NCBI GenBank assembly: GCA_023438785.1
Contig: JAEXQJ010000227.1
Location: 1-25,933, forward strand
Source: Pseudomonadota bacterium
GTDB lineage: Bacteria > Myxococcota_A > Polyangia > Fen-1088
DNA: 25,933 bases
Reading direction: 5' to 3'
Made by a program: the position numbers and the translations under genes. A model generated the notes under the pieces. The model saw nothing but the letters and a program-made list of their open reading frames with translations, was not told the origin of the DNA and made no database searches. Below are positions 6,854 to 14,803 of this stretch, one piece after another. Position 1 is the first letter of the stretch. Each line of letters begins with the position of its first letter.

Positions 6854-8440
6854 CTACCAGAGGGTCATGTAAGCCCAGGGGTAGTCGCCAGCGGTGATCT
6901 GGATGCAGTACCCACCGTTGCGCTTGGCCGGAATGGACGCCCAGTTGCCCCAGTCGCAACGCTCGGCGACGCCGTTGACCTTCAGGGTCCGCGGGCTCAC
7001 GAAGTTGCCACAGTTGCCGCCCCAGACGTTCTGCGTGGTCTCGTAGCACAGCGCGCTCGTGCCCAGGTTGCCGCCCTGGTAGCTGCCCGTCCAGCTGATG
7101 GGGACCGGGTTGCTGCACAGGCCGTCGCAGGGGCGGGCGCTGGACGGGCTGGTCAGGAACCCCTCGTAGAGCAGGCGGTCCGGCGAACCAGCCAGATTCG
7201 TGAGCACGCCGGTGGTGGCCTGCGACAGGAGCGCGTTCGTCACCTCGGCGGGCGAGGCAGAGGTGTGTTGCCCGAGGTACAGAGCCGCGGTTCCAACCAC
7301 CAGCGAGGCGGACAGGTCCGTGCCGCTGACCCAGTTGTAGGCGCCCGGCCAGCCCACCCACGCCCCGCCGATGGCAAGGCCTGGCGCGAAGATGTCCACG
7401 CAGCTCCCCCAGTTGGAAATCTCGAGGCGCTGGTCCGTGTTGCGCGAGCCGCCCACCGTGATGACCTCAGGCAGAGAGGCCGGCGAGATCTGGCAAGCGT
7501 CGGAGTTACCGTTGCCCGCCATGGCCACGTAGGTCACGCCGTGGGCGATGGCGGCGGCGACGGCGTCATTCATGGCCTGCGACTTGGTCTGTTGGTTGTG
7601 CACGTAGGCGACCGCCGGATGCACGTGGTGGGCGGTCACCCAATCGATGGCCGCGATGATGTTGGAGTAGGCCCCGAACATGTTGCAGTCGTAGACGCGC
7701 AGGACGTGCACGGTGGCCTTCTTGGCCACGCCGTACTGCTTGCCCGCCGCGATGCCGCTGGCGATGGCTCCCCATCCGATGCAGTCATCCGGCGTGCTGT
7801 CGTTGTCCACGTAATCCCACTCGGGCACCAGGCGCGAGGTGCCATCGTCCTTGATGAACTCCTCATGCGCCATGTTCGCGCCATAGTCGATGGAGTAGAT
7901 GTGCACCCCCTCGCCGCCCTGGCTGGGGTAATTGAAGGTGCCGTCGATGGGCAGCTGGCGCTGATCGATGCGGTCCAGGCCCCAGCTCTCGGTGGTCTGG
8001 CTGACGTTTGTGCTGGCGGCGCTCAGCGCGGCGGTAGTGACGGCGCTGCCGGTCAGGCCCACGGACGCCACACTGCTGAGGCTGGCCTTGGCCAGGAGCC
8101 TGGTGTCCTGGACGATTGCGTCCTCCTCCACGTAGGCAACGCGATCATCCTTGGCCAGCGCGGCCGCCGCGCCCGGGGTGAGCTGGATAGCCGCGCCCTG
8201 GAGGGCATGCGTGAAGGTGCGAATGACCGACCCGCCGTGCCTGGAGCTGACATCCGCCACCACATCCGCGACGTCCTGTCCGGACACGCCAGGATGGGCC
8301 ACGCCGGGCTTGAAGACGACGATGTAACCCTTCTTGTTCTGTTCCTTCTCGACCGCGCCGTTCGCCGGGTCTGCCGAGGCCGCGCTGGCCGCCGACAGGA
8401 GGAGGCCGAGGGAGAACATGCTCAGGACTGACTTCCTCAT
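6854..8440 (-). CDS. Secreted subtilisin/proteinase-K-fold protein lacking catalytic His and Ser (predicted pseudoprotease)
   Basis: A 528-residue protein with a Sec signal peptide (about 1-24, cleavage near ASA-DPA), an inhibitor-I9-type propeptide (about 38-108, KGYIVVFKPG to YVEEDAIV), a proteinase-K-like S8 fold (about 175-400) and a C-terminal domain (about 438-528) with six Cys and repeated Trp/Gly motifs. The S8 fold is clear from GEGVHIYSIDYG, YGVAKKATVHVLRVYDC, MAGNGNSDA, ISPASLPEVITVGG and VDIFAPG. The usual Asp is present (D185) and so is the oxyanion Asn (N310). The HGTH motif reads WGAI (Trp223), the catalytic GTS reads GTD (Asp375), and the substrate-strand SLGG is replaced. The ATG at 8440 is chosen because GAGGTG lies just upstream; an ATG at 8452 would add four residues. 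It has its own terminator. A binding or inhibitory role is inference. Confidence 0.93.
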   Translation of the reverse strand: MRKSVLSMFSLGLLLSAASAASADPANGAVEKEQNKKGYIVVFKPGVAHPGVSGQDVADVVADVSSRHGGSVIRTFTHALQGAAIQLTPGAAAALAKDDRVAYVEEDAIVQDTRLLAKASLSSVASVGLTGSAVTTAALSAASTNVSQTTESWGLDRIDQRQLPIDGTFNYPSQGGEGVHIYSIDYGANMAHEEFIKDDGTSRLVPEWDYVDNDSTPDDCIGWGAIASGIAAGKQYGVAKKATVHVLRVYDCNMFGAYSNIIAAIDWVTAHHVHPAVAYVHNQQTKSQAMNDAVAAAIAHGVTYVAMAGNGNSDACQISPASLPEVITVGGSRNTDQRLEISNWGSCVDIFAPGLAIGGAWVGWPGAYNWVSGTDLSASLVVGTAALYLGQHTSASPAEVTNALLSQATTGVLTNLAGSPDRLLYEGFLTSPSSARPCDGLCSNPVPISWTGSYQGGNLGTSALCYETTQNVWGGNCGNFVSPRTLKVNGVAERCDWGNWASIPAKRNGGYCIQITAGDYPWAYMTLW

Positions 8441-8454
8441 TTCACACCTCATTC

Positions 8455-8497
8455 AATAAAAAGCCGCACTGGATTAAGACCGCCCCCGGGCCAGTGC
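8455..8497 (-). terminator. Hairpin plus U-run between the dehydrogenase and the subtilase-like gene
   Basis: GCACTGG (8466-8472) and CCAGTGC (8491-8497) form a perfect 7-bp stem with an 18-nt GC-rich loop. On the minus strand the stem is followed by GGC and TTTTTATT (8455-8462). It can terminate transcription coming from the dehydrogenase at 8624-9601. Because it ends only about 15 nt before the start codon at 8440, it could instead act as an attenuator in the leader of the subtilase-like gene. The remaining gap (8498-8623) shows no gene. Confidence 0.6.
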
Positions 8498-8623
8498 TGC
8501 ACCGGGACGGCGGTGCGCATGGTGCACAGGGTCTGGGAAAAGCGCAAGTTGCACCAGGGACGCCGCAGTGCCTGGCTCGCGAGAAAGCGCCGGCTCTGCC
8601 GCGCGTCGTTCGCACGCGGGCTG

Positions 8624-9601
8624 CTAGTACACGCGGCCCGAGAGCGGCTGGGCGTGCAGGAAACGCTGCAAGTTGCCCAAGAAGAGCGCGACCAATCGCT
8701 CGTACTCGTCGACGTGGCCACCCGCCACGTGGGGCGTGATGAAGCAGTTGGGCAGCGTCCACAGAGGGTGAGACTGCGGCAACGGCTCGGGTACGGTCAC
8801 GTCCAGATAGGCCGCCCGCAGATGCCCGCGCAAGGCGCCCATGAGCGCATCCGGGTCAACGGTGAAACCGCGACCGAGGTTTATGAACACGGCCCCCGGC
8901 TTCATGGCCGAGAGCCTGGAGAAGTCGAAGAAGCCGGCCGTCTCCACGCTGGCCGGCAGGAGGTCCACCACCCAGTCGGCACGCGGCAGCCAGGCCTCCA
9001 ACTCGGCCACTGGCCGCACGTCCACGGCCTCCTGGCGCGACGGATGGCGGCGAAACCCCAGCACGCGTAGGCCGAACGGCGCCAGGAGTTGGGCCAGCCG
9101 CCGCCCGATGGCACCGAATCCCACCAGCAACACGGTCTGCTCGCGCAGCAGGAACGAAGCCGCCCGGGTGGGCGTGGTGTCCCAGGCGTGCGAGCCGAGC
9201 TGATCCCCGAACGAACGCCGCAACTGACGAGCCTCGGCCAACATGAAAGCCAGGGCGTGCTGGGCGCAGGGCTCGTCGTACACGGACGAGCTCGTGGTCA
9301 CGGGAACGCCCTTGGCCGACAACGCGGCAACCACGTCGGCCGCGGCGAAAGTCGTGTAGCCCGCGCTGGTCAGATGCAGCCAACGCAAGCGCGTCGAGTG
9401 CACACACTGCTCGGCCTCCGGCTGGCCGAAGGCGATGTCAGCCTCGGGCAGGTGAGGATCGGGCCGCCCCAGGGGCTGGTTGAATTCCGCGCTCTCGTGC
9501 GCCCGGATCAATCGGTGCGCGCCCAAGCCGGCCTGCAACGCCTCCAGCGCCCGATCGGGCAACTGCAAGTTGCACCACACCGTCAAGGGCTCGGAGATCA
9601 T
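8624..9601 (-). CDS. D-isomer-specific 2-hydroxyacid dehydrogenase
   Basis: An NAD(P)-dependent oxidoreductase interconverting a 2-keto acid and a D-2-hydroxy acid; the exact substrate cannot be read from the sequence. At 325 residues it fits the family. The Rossmann motif GFGAIG lies at 161-166. The catalytic set is complete: Arg244 in NLGRG, Glu272 in VPEPLP and His291 in ITPHVAGG. The catalytic domain comes from both termini, as usual for the family. The start is taken as the ATG at 9601; a TTG three codons upstream is possible and neither has a clear ribosome site. It is transcribed divergently from the aromatic-pathway fusion gene, 179 bp away, so an aromatic keto acid such as phenylpyruvate is a possible substrate, but that is only a guess from position. 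Glyoxylate/hydroxypyruvate reductase is the main alternative. Confidence 0.9.
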   Translation of the reverse strand: MISEPLTVWCNLQLPDRALEALQAGLGAHRLIRAHESAEFNQPLGRPDPHLPEADIAFGQPEAEQCVHSTRLRWLHLTSAGYTTFAAADVVAALSAKGVPVTTSSSVYDEPCAQHALAFMLAEARQLRRSFGDQLGSHAWDTTPTRAASFLLREQTVLLVGFGAIGRRLAQLLAPFGLRVLGFRRHPSRQEAVDVRPVAELEAWLPRADWVVDLLPASVETAGFFDFSRLSAMKPGAVFINLGRGFTVDPDALMGALRGHLRAAYLDVTVPEPLPQSHPLWTLPNCFITPHVAGGHVDEYERLVALFLGNLQRFLHAQPLSGRVY

Positions 9602-9780
9602 GGCCGGCAACTATAGCCGGCGCGCGCCGTGAATTCCCGTCCGCGTCAGCGCCGCGATGCACGGGCATCTTCGCGGCCACCAGGGGCGCGGCGGAGAGCA
9701 GCACCGTGCGCCTCGCGAAGGCCGCGCGGCCCGGTTTGGCCGGTGTAGTCAGGCACACCACCTGATAAGCTGCGCTCTCC

Positions 9781-11832
9781 ATGCCCACCGAACCGCGCAG
9801 TGCCGCTTTGCAGGAGTTGCGACGACGTCTGGACGAAGTGGACGATGAGATCGTCCGCTTGCTGGCCCGCCGTCTGGAGACGGTCTCGAACATCGCCAAG
9901 GAGAAATCCGGCAGCCGGCAGAGCATCCGCGATCCGGAGCGCGAGCGAGAGGTCCTCAACCGCGTCGAGGCGTTGGCCCGTTCATTGGGCGTGGCCGCTC
10001 CGCTGGCCCGCACCATCTTCTCCGAGATCATCACCCACTCGGTGAGTCGCCAGGTGGCCTCGCTGGTCGAGGGCGATCGGGACGAGGTGGCCGTGGCCTA
10101 CCAGGGCTCGCCGCTGACCTACAACAACCTGGCCGCCGAGCAGTACGTGGCGGGCCAGGGTCTGCGCGGCCGCTTCGCGGGTCTGCCGACGTTGCGTCAG
10201 ATCATCGAGCAACTGACGACCGGCCAAGTGGATCTGGCGTTTCTGCCCATCGAGAACACGGTGGCCGGATCCATCAATCACGTGTACGAGGTGCTGCGCG
10301 AGCAGGACCTGCACATCGTGGGCGAGGAATCGTACAAGGTCGAGCTGTGCCTGGCCGGGGTGGCGAACGTGCCGGTGTCGGCACTGCGCCGCATCCTCTC
10401 GCACCCGTTGGCCCTCGATCAGTGTTCGGCCTTCGTGGGCGCCCTGCCCCAGGCCCGCCCCGAGCCCTGCCCGGACACCTGCGAGGCCATGCGGCTGGTC
10501 GCCGAGGCCAAGGACCCCACCATGGCCGCCATCGGCACGCCCGAGGCCGCGGCCGCCCACGGCCTGACCATCCTCAATCGCGCCGTGGGCAACGAGGAGG
10601 TCATCCTCATGCGCTACGTGGCCCTGGCGCGCACGCCCAGCCCGGTGGACACGCGCGTGCCCTGCAAGACCAGCATGATCCTCTCCACCCGCCATGAGAA
10701 GGGCGCCCTCCTGCGCTGCCTGCAGATCCTGGCCGAGTACGGGCTCAGCCTGACCAAATTGGAATCGCGCCCGCGGCCCAACCGGCCCTGGGAGTACATG
10801 TTCTTCGTCGATTTCGAAGGCAACGTGGTCGACCAGAAGGTGGCGGCGGCGCTGGAGGCCCTGCGCACCGAGACGCTGTACCTCAAGATCCTGGGCTGCT
10901 ACCCGGCCAAGGCCACCCCGGCCGAGGCCCAGGCCACCAGCCTTCCGGAGACCGTGGCCTCCAGTCCCGTCGGGGCCGGCGCGCCCGCGTGCAGCACGAG
11001 CTGCGCGCCCGCCAAGCCGAGTCGCCCCGCCTCCAAGCACTACCGTCTCGCGGCTCGCGCCTCGCATCCCGAGGACACCATCATCCGCGTGGGCGATCTG
11101 CTCATCGGGGGCGATGGCTTCGTGGTCATCGCCGGCCCCTGCTCGGTGGAGTCCGAGGACATGATCGTGCGCACGGCCCGCTTCGTGCGCGCGCAGGGCG
11201 CCCACGTCCTGCGCGGGGGCGTGTTCAAGCCGCGCACGGGCCCGTACGCCTTCCAGGGCCTGGGCGCGGACGGCCTGGACATGCTGGTGGCGGCAGGCAA
11301 GGCCGCGGGCATGCCCATCATCACCGAGGTCATGACCATCGATCAGGTGAAGCTGGTGGCTGAGAAGGCCGACATTCTCCAGATCGGCGCACGCAACATG
11401 CAGAACTTCCCGCTGCTCTCGGCGGTGGGCAGGGTGGACCGCCCCGTGCTCCTCAAGCGCGGCCTGTCCAGCACGATCGAGGAATGGTTGGCCGCCGCCG
11501 AGTACATCCTGGCCCAGGGCAACGGCCAGGTCATCCTGTGCGAACGCGGCATCCGCACCTTCGAGAGCGCCACGCGGAACACGCTGGATTTGTCGGCCGT
11601 CGTGGTGCTGCGCGAGCGGACGCACTTGCCCATCGTGGTCGATCCCAGTCACGCCACGGGCAAGCGCCCCTACGTGGCGCCCATGTCCTGGGCCGCGCGC
11701 GCCTGCGGTGCGCACGGCGTGGCCATCGAGGTCCACCCCGATCCCGACAAGGCCCTCTCGGACGGCGACCAGAGCCTGACCTACCCGGAGTTCCAATCGC
11801 TCATGGAGGGCCTGGGTCGGGTGCGCATCTGA
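9781..11832 (+). CDS. Chorismate mutase - prephenate dehydratase-like - ACT - DAHP synthase (type I-beta) fusion
   Basis: A 683-residue single frame with four modules. AroQ chorismate mutase occupies about 6-95; Arg14, Lys42, Asp51, Ser87 and Gln91 align with the E. coli P-protein active site. The prephenate dehydratase-like domain (about 103-283) has PIENT (Asn159), SHPLALDQC (Ser207, Gln214), but the TRF motif reads Met277-Arg278-Tyr279 and the N-terminal GPxGSYSH is altered. The ACT domain (about 295-375) keeps KGALL and ESRP (328-331). After a Pro/Ala/Ser linker (about 378-430), DAHP synthase (about 432-683) is intact: GPCSVES, FKPRTGPYAFQG, QIGARNMQNF, VDPSHATGKR, DGDQSLT. The last domain condenses erythrose-4-phosphate and phosphoenolpyruvate to start aromatic biosynthesis. 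The ATG at 9781 begins the mutase helix; its ribosome site is weak. Phe-controlled allostery through ACT is inferred. Confidence 0.95.
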   Translation: MPTEPRSAALQELRRRLDEVDDEIVRLLARRLETVSNIAKEKSGSRQSIRDPEREREVLNRVEALARSLGVAAPLARTIFSEIITHSVSRQVASLVEGDRDEVAVAYQGSPLTYNNLAAEQYVAGQGLRGRFAGLPTLRQIIEQLTTGQVDLAFLPIENTVAGSINHVYEVLREQDLHIVGEESYKVELCLAGVANVPVSALRRILSHPLALDQCSAFVGALPQARPEPCPDTCEAMRLVAEAKDPTMAAIGTPEAAAAHGLTILNRAVGNEEVILMRYVALARTPSPVDTRVPCKTSMILSTRHEKGALLRCLQILAEYGLSLTKLESRPRPNRPWEYMFFVDFEGNVVDQKVAAALEALRTETLYLKILGCYPAKATPAEAQATSLPETVASSPVGAGAPACSTSCAPAKPSRPASKHYRLAARASHPEDTIIRVGDLLIGGDGFVVIAGPCSVESEDMIVRTARFVRAQGAHVLRGGVFKPRTGPYAFQGLGADGLDMLVAAGKAAGMPIITEVMTIDQVKLVAEKADILQIGARNMQNFPLLSAVGRVDRPVLLKRGLSSTIEEWLAAAEYILAQGNGQVILCERGIRTFESATRNTLDLSAVVVLRERTHLPIVVDPSHATGKRPYVAPMSWAARACGAHGVAIEVHPDPDKALSDGDQSLTYPEFQSLMEGLGRVRI

Positions 11833-11914
11833 TGCGGAAGTCCCTCTCCCCCGGAGCCAAGGGCCACGCGGTGCGGGCCAAGCTGGTCAGGCCGCGCGGC
11901 TGAATCCGACGGCC

Positions 11915-12976
11915 CTATCTCAACCCCAGGATGTGCGCCCGCTGCGGTCGCGTCGCGATGAAGGCTCGATGGAGGGCCCACTGGCCACGGCCGCGCGCCA
12001 GATTGTGTTCGCCCCGGCCCGCATAGCGCTGCGGGTTCCAGCCAAAGTACGATTCAGCCAAGGCGTCGGCCGCGAAGCGCATGGAGAGCTCCAGGCTGAT
12101 CCACTCCGGGCCGTGCAGAAGGGCTGTCCTCTCTTCGGTGCTCAGGGCGTGGCCGAGCCCCGCGCAGTAGCCTTCCCACGAGGCGCGCAGGACCTCCAGA
12201 TCCAGTACGGCCTCCAGCGCGTCCTCGGGGCTGCGGTTGCACCACGAGCGCCACGCGTCGCCCAGCTCATGGGCCAGCGCCATGGGCCCCACGGTGTCCA
12301 GATCGATGAGGCACACGGCCTGCTCACGCGCTCTGCCCGCTTGCCCGGCGAAGAGGATGTTGTTCAGCTTGAGATCGCCGTGGCAGATGCGCGCGGGCAG
12401 CGCGGGCAGCGCGGGCAACGCCGCCGCGGCGGCGAGCAGGTCGTGAGCCAACGCCTCCACCGCCGTGCAGAGGCGATGGCCCCGGTGGAGGCTCACCGCC
12501 TGGCGAAGCCGAGCCATGTGGGCCGCGGTGTCGTGGACGCCTGTCCGTAGCCCCACGAAGGCATGCGGCAAGCCCTCGAGCGCGCGGTGGAAACGCGCCA
12601 CCAACTCCCCTGCCGCGTGGGCCTGTCCCGGGCCAGCCACCACGTCGAAGGACACGCCAGCCACGAACGTCTGTAGCCGCCACACGCCGTCATCCCCCAG
12701 GTCGGTCCACAGAGCCCCCTCCGTGGTCCGCACCAGGACCGGCGTCACCATCCCGACCGCGGCCAAGCGCGTCGTGACGGCCTCGATGTTCAGATTGATG
12801 CTCGGCGAGAAGATGGGGCTGAGCTGCTGCAGAACGAAGCGCTGTTCCGCCTGGCCGACCAGGTAGGTTTGGTTGATGAGCCCCGCGCCGAACGGTTGAA
12901 CCTCGGCCGCCTCCAAACCGGGATAACGGCCGAGGACCCGCGTCCGCACCTGCTCGGCGGTCAGCGGCAACGCCAC
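11915..12976 (-). CDS. APH-fold small-molecule kinase, resembling N-acetylhexosamine 1-kinase
   Basis: A 353-residue aminoglycoside-phosphotransferase-fold kinase. The catalytic loop CHGDLKLNN has His199 and Asp201; the metal-binding loop is Asp225-Leu-Asp227 in CLIDLDTVG. The N-terminal lobe has FGAGLINQTYLV and RFVLQQLSPIFS, which resemble the N-acetylhexosamine kinase (NahK) group more than antibiotic kinases. The substrate is therefore likely a sugar or similar metabolite, but this is uncertain. The start is a GTG at 12976 that shares one base with the stop of the upstream gene (TAGTG), so translation is probably coupled to the TPR protein. An in-frame 9-bp tandem repeat (12391-12417) encodes Leu-Pro-Ala three times just before the catalytic loop. 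The gene ends convergently with the aromatic fusion, 82 bp apart, with no clear terminator between. Confidence 0.85.
   Translation of the reverse strand: MALPLTAEQVRTRVLGRYPGLEAAEVQPFGAGLINQTYLVGQAEQRFVLQQLSPIFSPSINLNIEAVTTRLAAVGMVTPVLVRTTEGALWTDLGDDGVWRLQTFVAGVSFDVVAGPGQAHAAGELVARFHRALEGLPHAFVGLRTGVHDTAAHMARLRQAVSLHRGHRLCTAVEALAHDLLAAAAALPALPALPARICHGDLKLNNILFAGQAGRAREQAVCLIDLDTVGPMALAHELGDAWRSWCNRSPEDALEAVLDLEVLRASWEGYCAGLGHALSTEERTALLHGPEWISLELSMRFAADALAESYFGWNPQRYAGRGEHNLARGRGQWALHRAFIATRPQRAHILGLR
12391..12417. repeat. 9-bp tandem repeat, three copies, inside the kinase gene
   Basis: GCGCGGGCA is repeated three times exactly at 12391-12417. On the minus strand it encodes three Leu-Pro-Ala units a few residues before the kinase catalytic loop. 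Copy changes would keep the frame. Confidence 0.8.
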
Positions 12977-14727
12977 TACTCGGTGGGGGCGGGGTCGTCG
13001 GACGAGTCGGAGGACTCCGGCGGCCTCTCCCAGCCGCCCTCGGTCATCACCGGCGCGGCCTCGGACTTCTCGAACTTGTAGCCGAAGCTCAGGCCCGCGT
13101 TGAACTCGCTGAGCGCCATGACCTTGGGGAAGGACACGATCTCGCGCCCCTCGATGTAGAAGCCGATGTTGCGCGAGAGGTGATAGAGGATGCCCGCGCC
13201 GGCGCCGACCAACACGGGGCCAGACGTGAGCGTGTCACTGTGAGGGATCTGTGCGCCTTCGCAGTTGCCCTTTTCAGAACTGCAGTTGGCTGGGACATAA
13301 CCCAAGAAGCCGCGCGGACCGCCGCCCGCCACGCCCGAGCCAAAGAGCTGAAAGTTGCCCGCGGTCAGGAAGGCGTACTGAACCCGAGCCAGGATGGCCA
13401 GGGCGCTGCTGGGCGGTGTCTTCTCGCCCTTGCTCGGGTCGGGGTTCCATCCGAGGCCGTCGTAGGGGGTGTGCTGGTAGCGAACCTGCAGCGAAATGGC
13501 CAGACTGTCAGTGGCCTGGTAGCCGATCTCGGGCGTCACCTGGAAGAGTTTGGCCACCGAGCTGCCAGAGCCGATGGTCAGCTTCTGATTGGTGTCGTCG
13601 AAGTTGTGCGCGTGGCTGTCGAGCTTCATCGAGCCGTGCAGGACCGACCCCATGCCGCCGCCCACGGAGACGAACCACGCACCGGCCGGGCGGCGGTGGT
13701 ACAGACGCTGCTCCTCTTCCTGCTGCTTCTGTTCCTTGAAGCGGGCGAGGATGTCTTCTTCCTGCACCTGTCCGCCCTTCGCGTCGCCCGCGCCCTCGGA
13801 GCGCCGACGTACGAGCTGCGCCAGGCCGTCCATTCCCATGGGCGCGGCGCCTTCGACGATGGGCAGCAGCGACGGGTTGTCCGAGCTGCCGTTGGCGACC
13901 GGAGCGCTGACCCCGGGCACATGGGCCTCGATGTAGAACTGGAAGGCAGAGCCGCTGATGGCGCTGCCCGGAACCGTGGCCATCAACCAGCCACGCGAAG
14001 AACGCGTCATGTGGGCCGAGACAAAGGCCTCGGAGCCCGGCGCGCGGTAGTACACGGTGCCGGTGGACTTCTTGGGCTGCTTCTTGGTCACGCAGCGAAT
14101 GACCAAGTCCTGCTCCGGCGGTATCTCGTCGGGCAGCGGACAAAACAGCTCATCGGCCACCTTGGCGGGCGGCTCCGGCTCGTCCTCGCTCACCGCCGCG
14201 CTGCTACGCGTGGCCTTCTTGCCACCGCCCGCGACGACCAGAGACTCGGCCGGGGCAGCAGAGGCCGACTTGCTGGGCTCGGGCGGCGTGCCGCCGGCCG
14301 CCTGAATCTTGGCGGCATCGAAGGTCTCTTGCAGGGCCGGCGTGTTGATCTGCTGGGTAACCGAGATCTTGGGGTTGATCTTGAGCGCCCGCTCGAACTG
14401 CTGGATGGCGCGGTTGCGATCCTTGAAGCCGAGGAAGTACGTGGCCCCCAGGTGGACGTGCGTGCGCGCCATCATATCGTGGTCGGCCAGGTTGGCGTCC
14501 TTCGCCGCCACCATGGCATCGAGGAGCGTGTCACGCGCGGCCTCGAAGCGGCCCGCCTGCAGATCGGCGACGGCCTTCTTGTTGAGGTCGACCAAGGCCG
14601 CGAGCGGATCCTTCTTGCCCGCTGCCGATTTGCCCTTTCCGGCGGCGAAGGCAGGCGTGGTGGGCAGGCTCGACAGCGCGACGGCAACCAGGATTGGTAC
14701 ACACGAGCGAGAGACGGACAGCTTCAT
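12976..14727 (-). CDS. Exported TPR protein with C-terminal beta-barrel-like domain
   Basis: A 583-residue envelope protein of unknown function. A signal peptide covers about 1-28 (cleavage near AFA-AGKG). TPR-like helices follow (about 40-115), including THVHLGATYFLG and AIQQFERALKINP. A Lys/Ala/Pro-rich linker comes next, then a beta-sandwich-like segment (about 195-300) with TGTVYYRAPGSEAFVSAHM and FQFYIEAHVPG. A charged Gln/Glu-rich helix (FKEQKQQEEEQR) leads into a glycine/aromatic-rich beta region (about 350-555) that reads like an outer-membrane barrel. It ends with a short acidic tail. The start is the ATG at 14727, with AGGAG (14735-14739) 7 nt upstream. It overlaps the kinase gene by one base. 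The layout suggests a periplasmic scaffold anchored in the outer membrane; no specific role can be given. Confidence 0.85.
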   Translation of the reverse strand: MKLSVSRSCVPILVAVALSSLPTTPAFAAGKGKSAAGKKDPLAALVDLNKKAVADLQAGRFEAARDTLLDAMVAAKDANLADHDMMARTHVHLGATYFLGFKDRNRAIQQFERALKINPKISVTQQINTPALQETFDAAKIQAAGGTPPEPSKSASAAPAESLVVAGGGKKATRSSAAVSEDEPEPPAKVADELFCPLPDEIPPEQDLVIRCVTKKQPKKSTGTVYYRAPGSEAFVSAHMTRSSRGWLMATVPGSAISGSAFQFYIEAHVPGVSAPVANGSSDNPSLLPIVEGAAPMGMDGLAQLVRRRSEGAGDAKGGQVQEEDILARFKEQKQQEEEQRLYHRRPAGAWFVSVGGGMGSVLHGSMKLDSHAHNFDDTNQKLTIGSGSSVAKLFQVTPEIGYQATDSLAISLQVRYQHTPYDGLGWNPDPSKGEKTPPSSALAILARVQYAFLTAGNFQLFGSGVAGGGPRGFLGYVPANCSSEKGNCEGAQIPHSDTLTSGPVLVGAGAGILYHLSRNIGFYIEGREIVSFPKVMALSEFNAGLSFGYKFEKSEAAPVMTEGGWERPPESSDSSDDPAPTE

Positions 14728-14803
14728 GGGCGAGCTCCTGGGCCGCAGTATACCGATCGCGGACGGTTTGGGGAGTAGGCGCCCGCGCACGCCCGCCTAC
14801 CCG

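Noticed and set aside
9735..9770. Promoter before the fusion gene (TTGGCC and GATAAG)
   Set aside because: The two hexamers are 22 bp apart, too far for a sigma-70 promoter, and the -10 match is poor.
9982..11796. 604-residue minus-strand open frame opposite the aromatic fusion gene
   Set aside because: Its translation is a His/Gly/Arg-rich shadow with no domain; the plus strand encodes clear enzyme domains throughout.
11833..11914. GC palindrome between the fusion gene and the kinase as a shared terminator
   Set aside because: The short GCCGCGCGGC palindrome has no loop room and no T-run on either side.
13180..14778. 532-residue plus-strand open frame opposite the TPR protein
   Set aside because: Arg/Gly-rich shadow frame; the minus strand has a signal peptide, ribosome site and TPR motifs.
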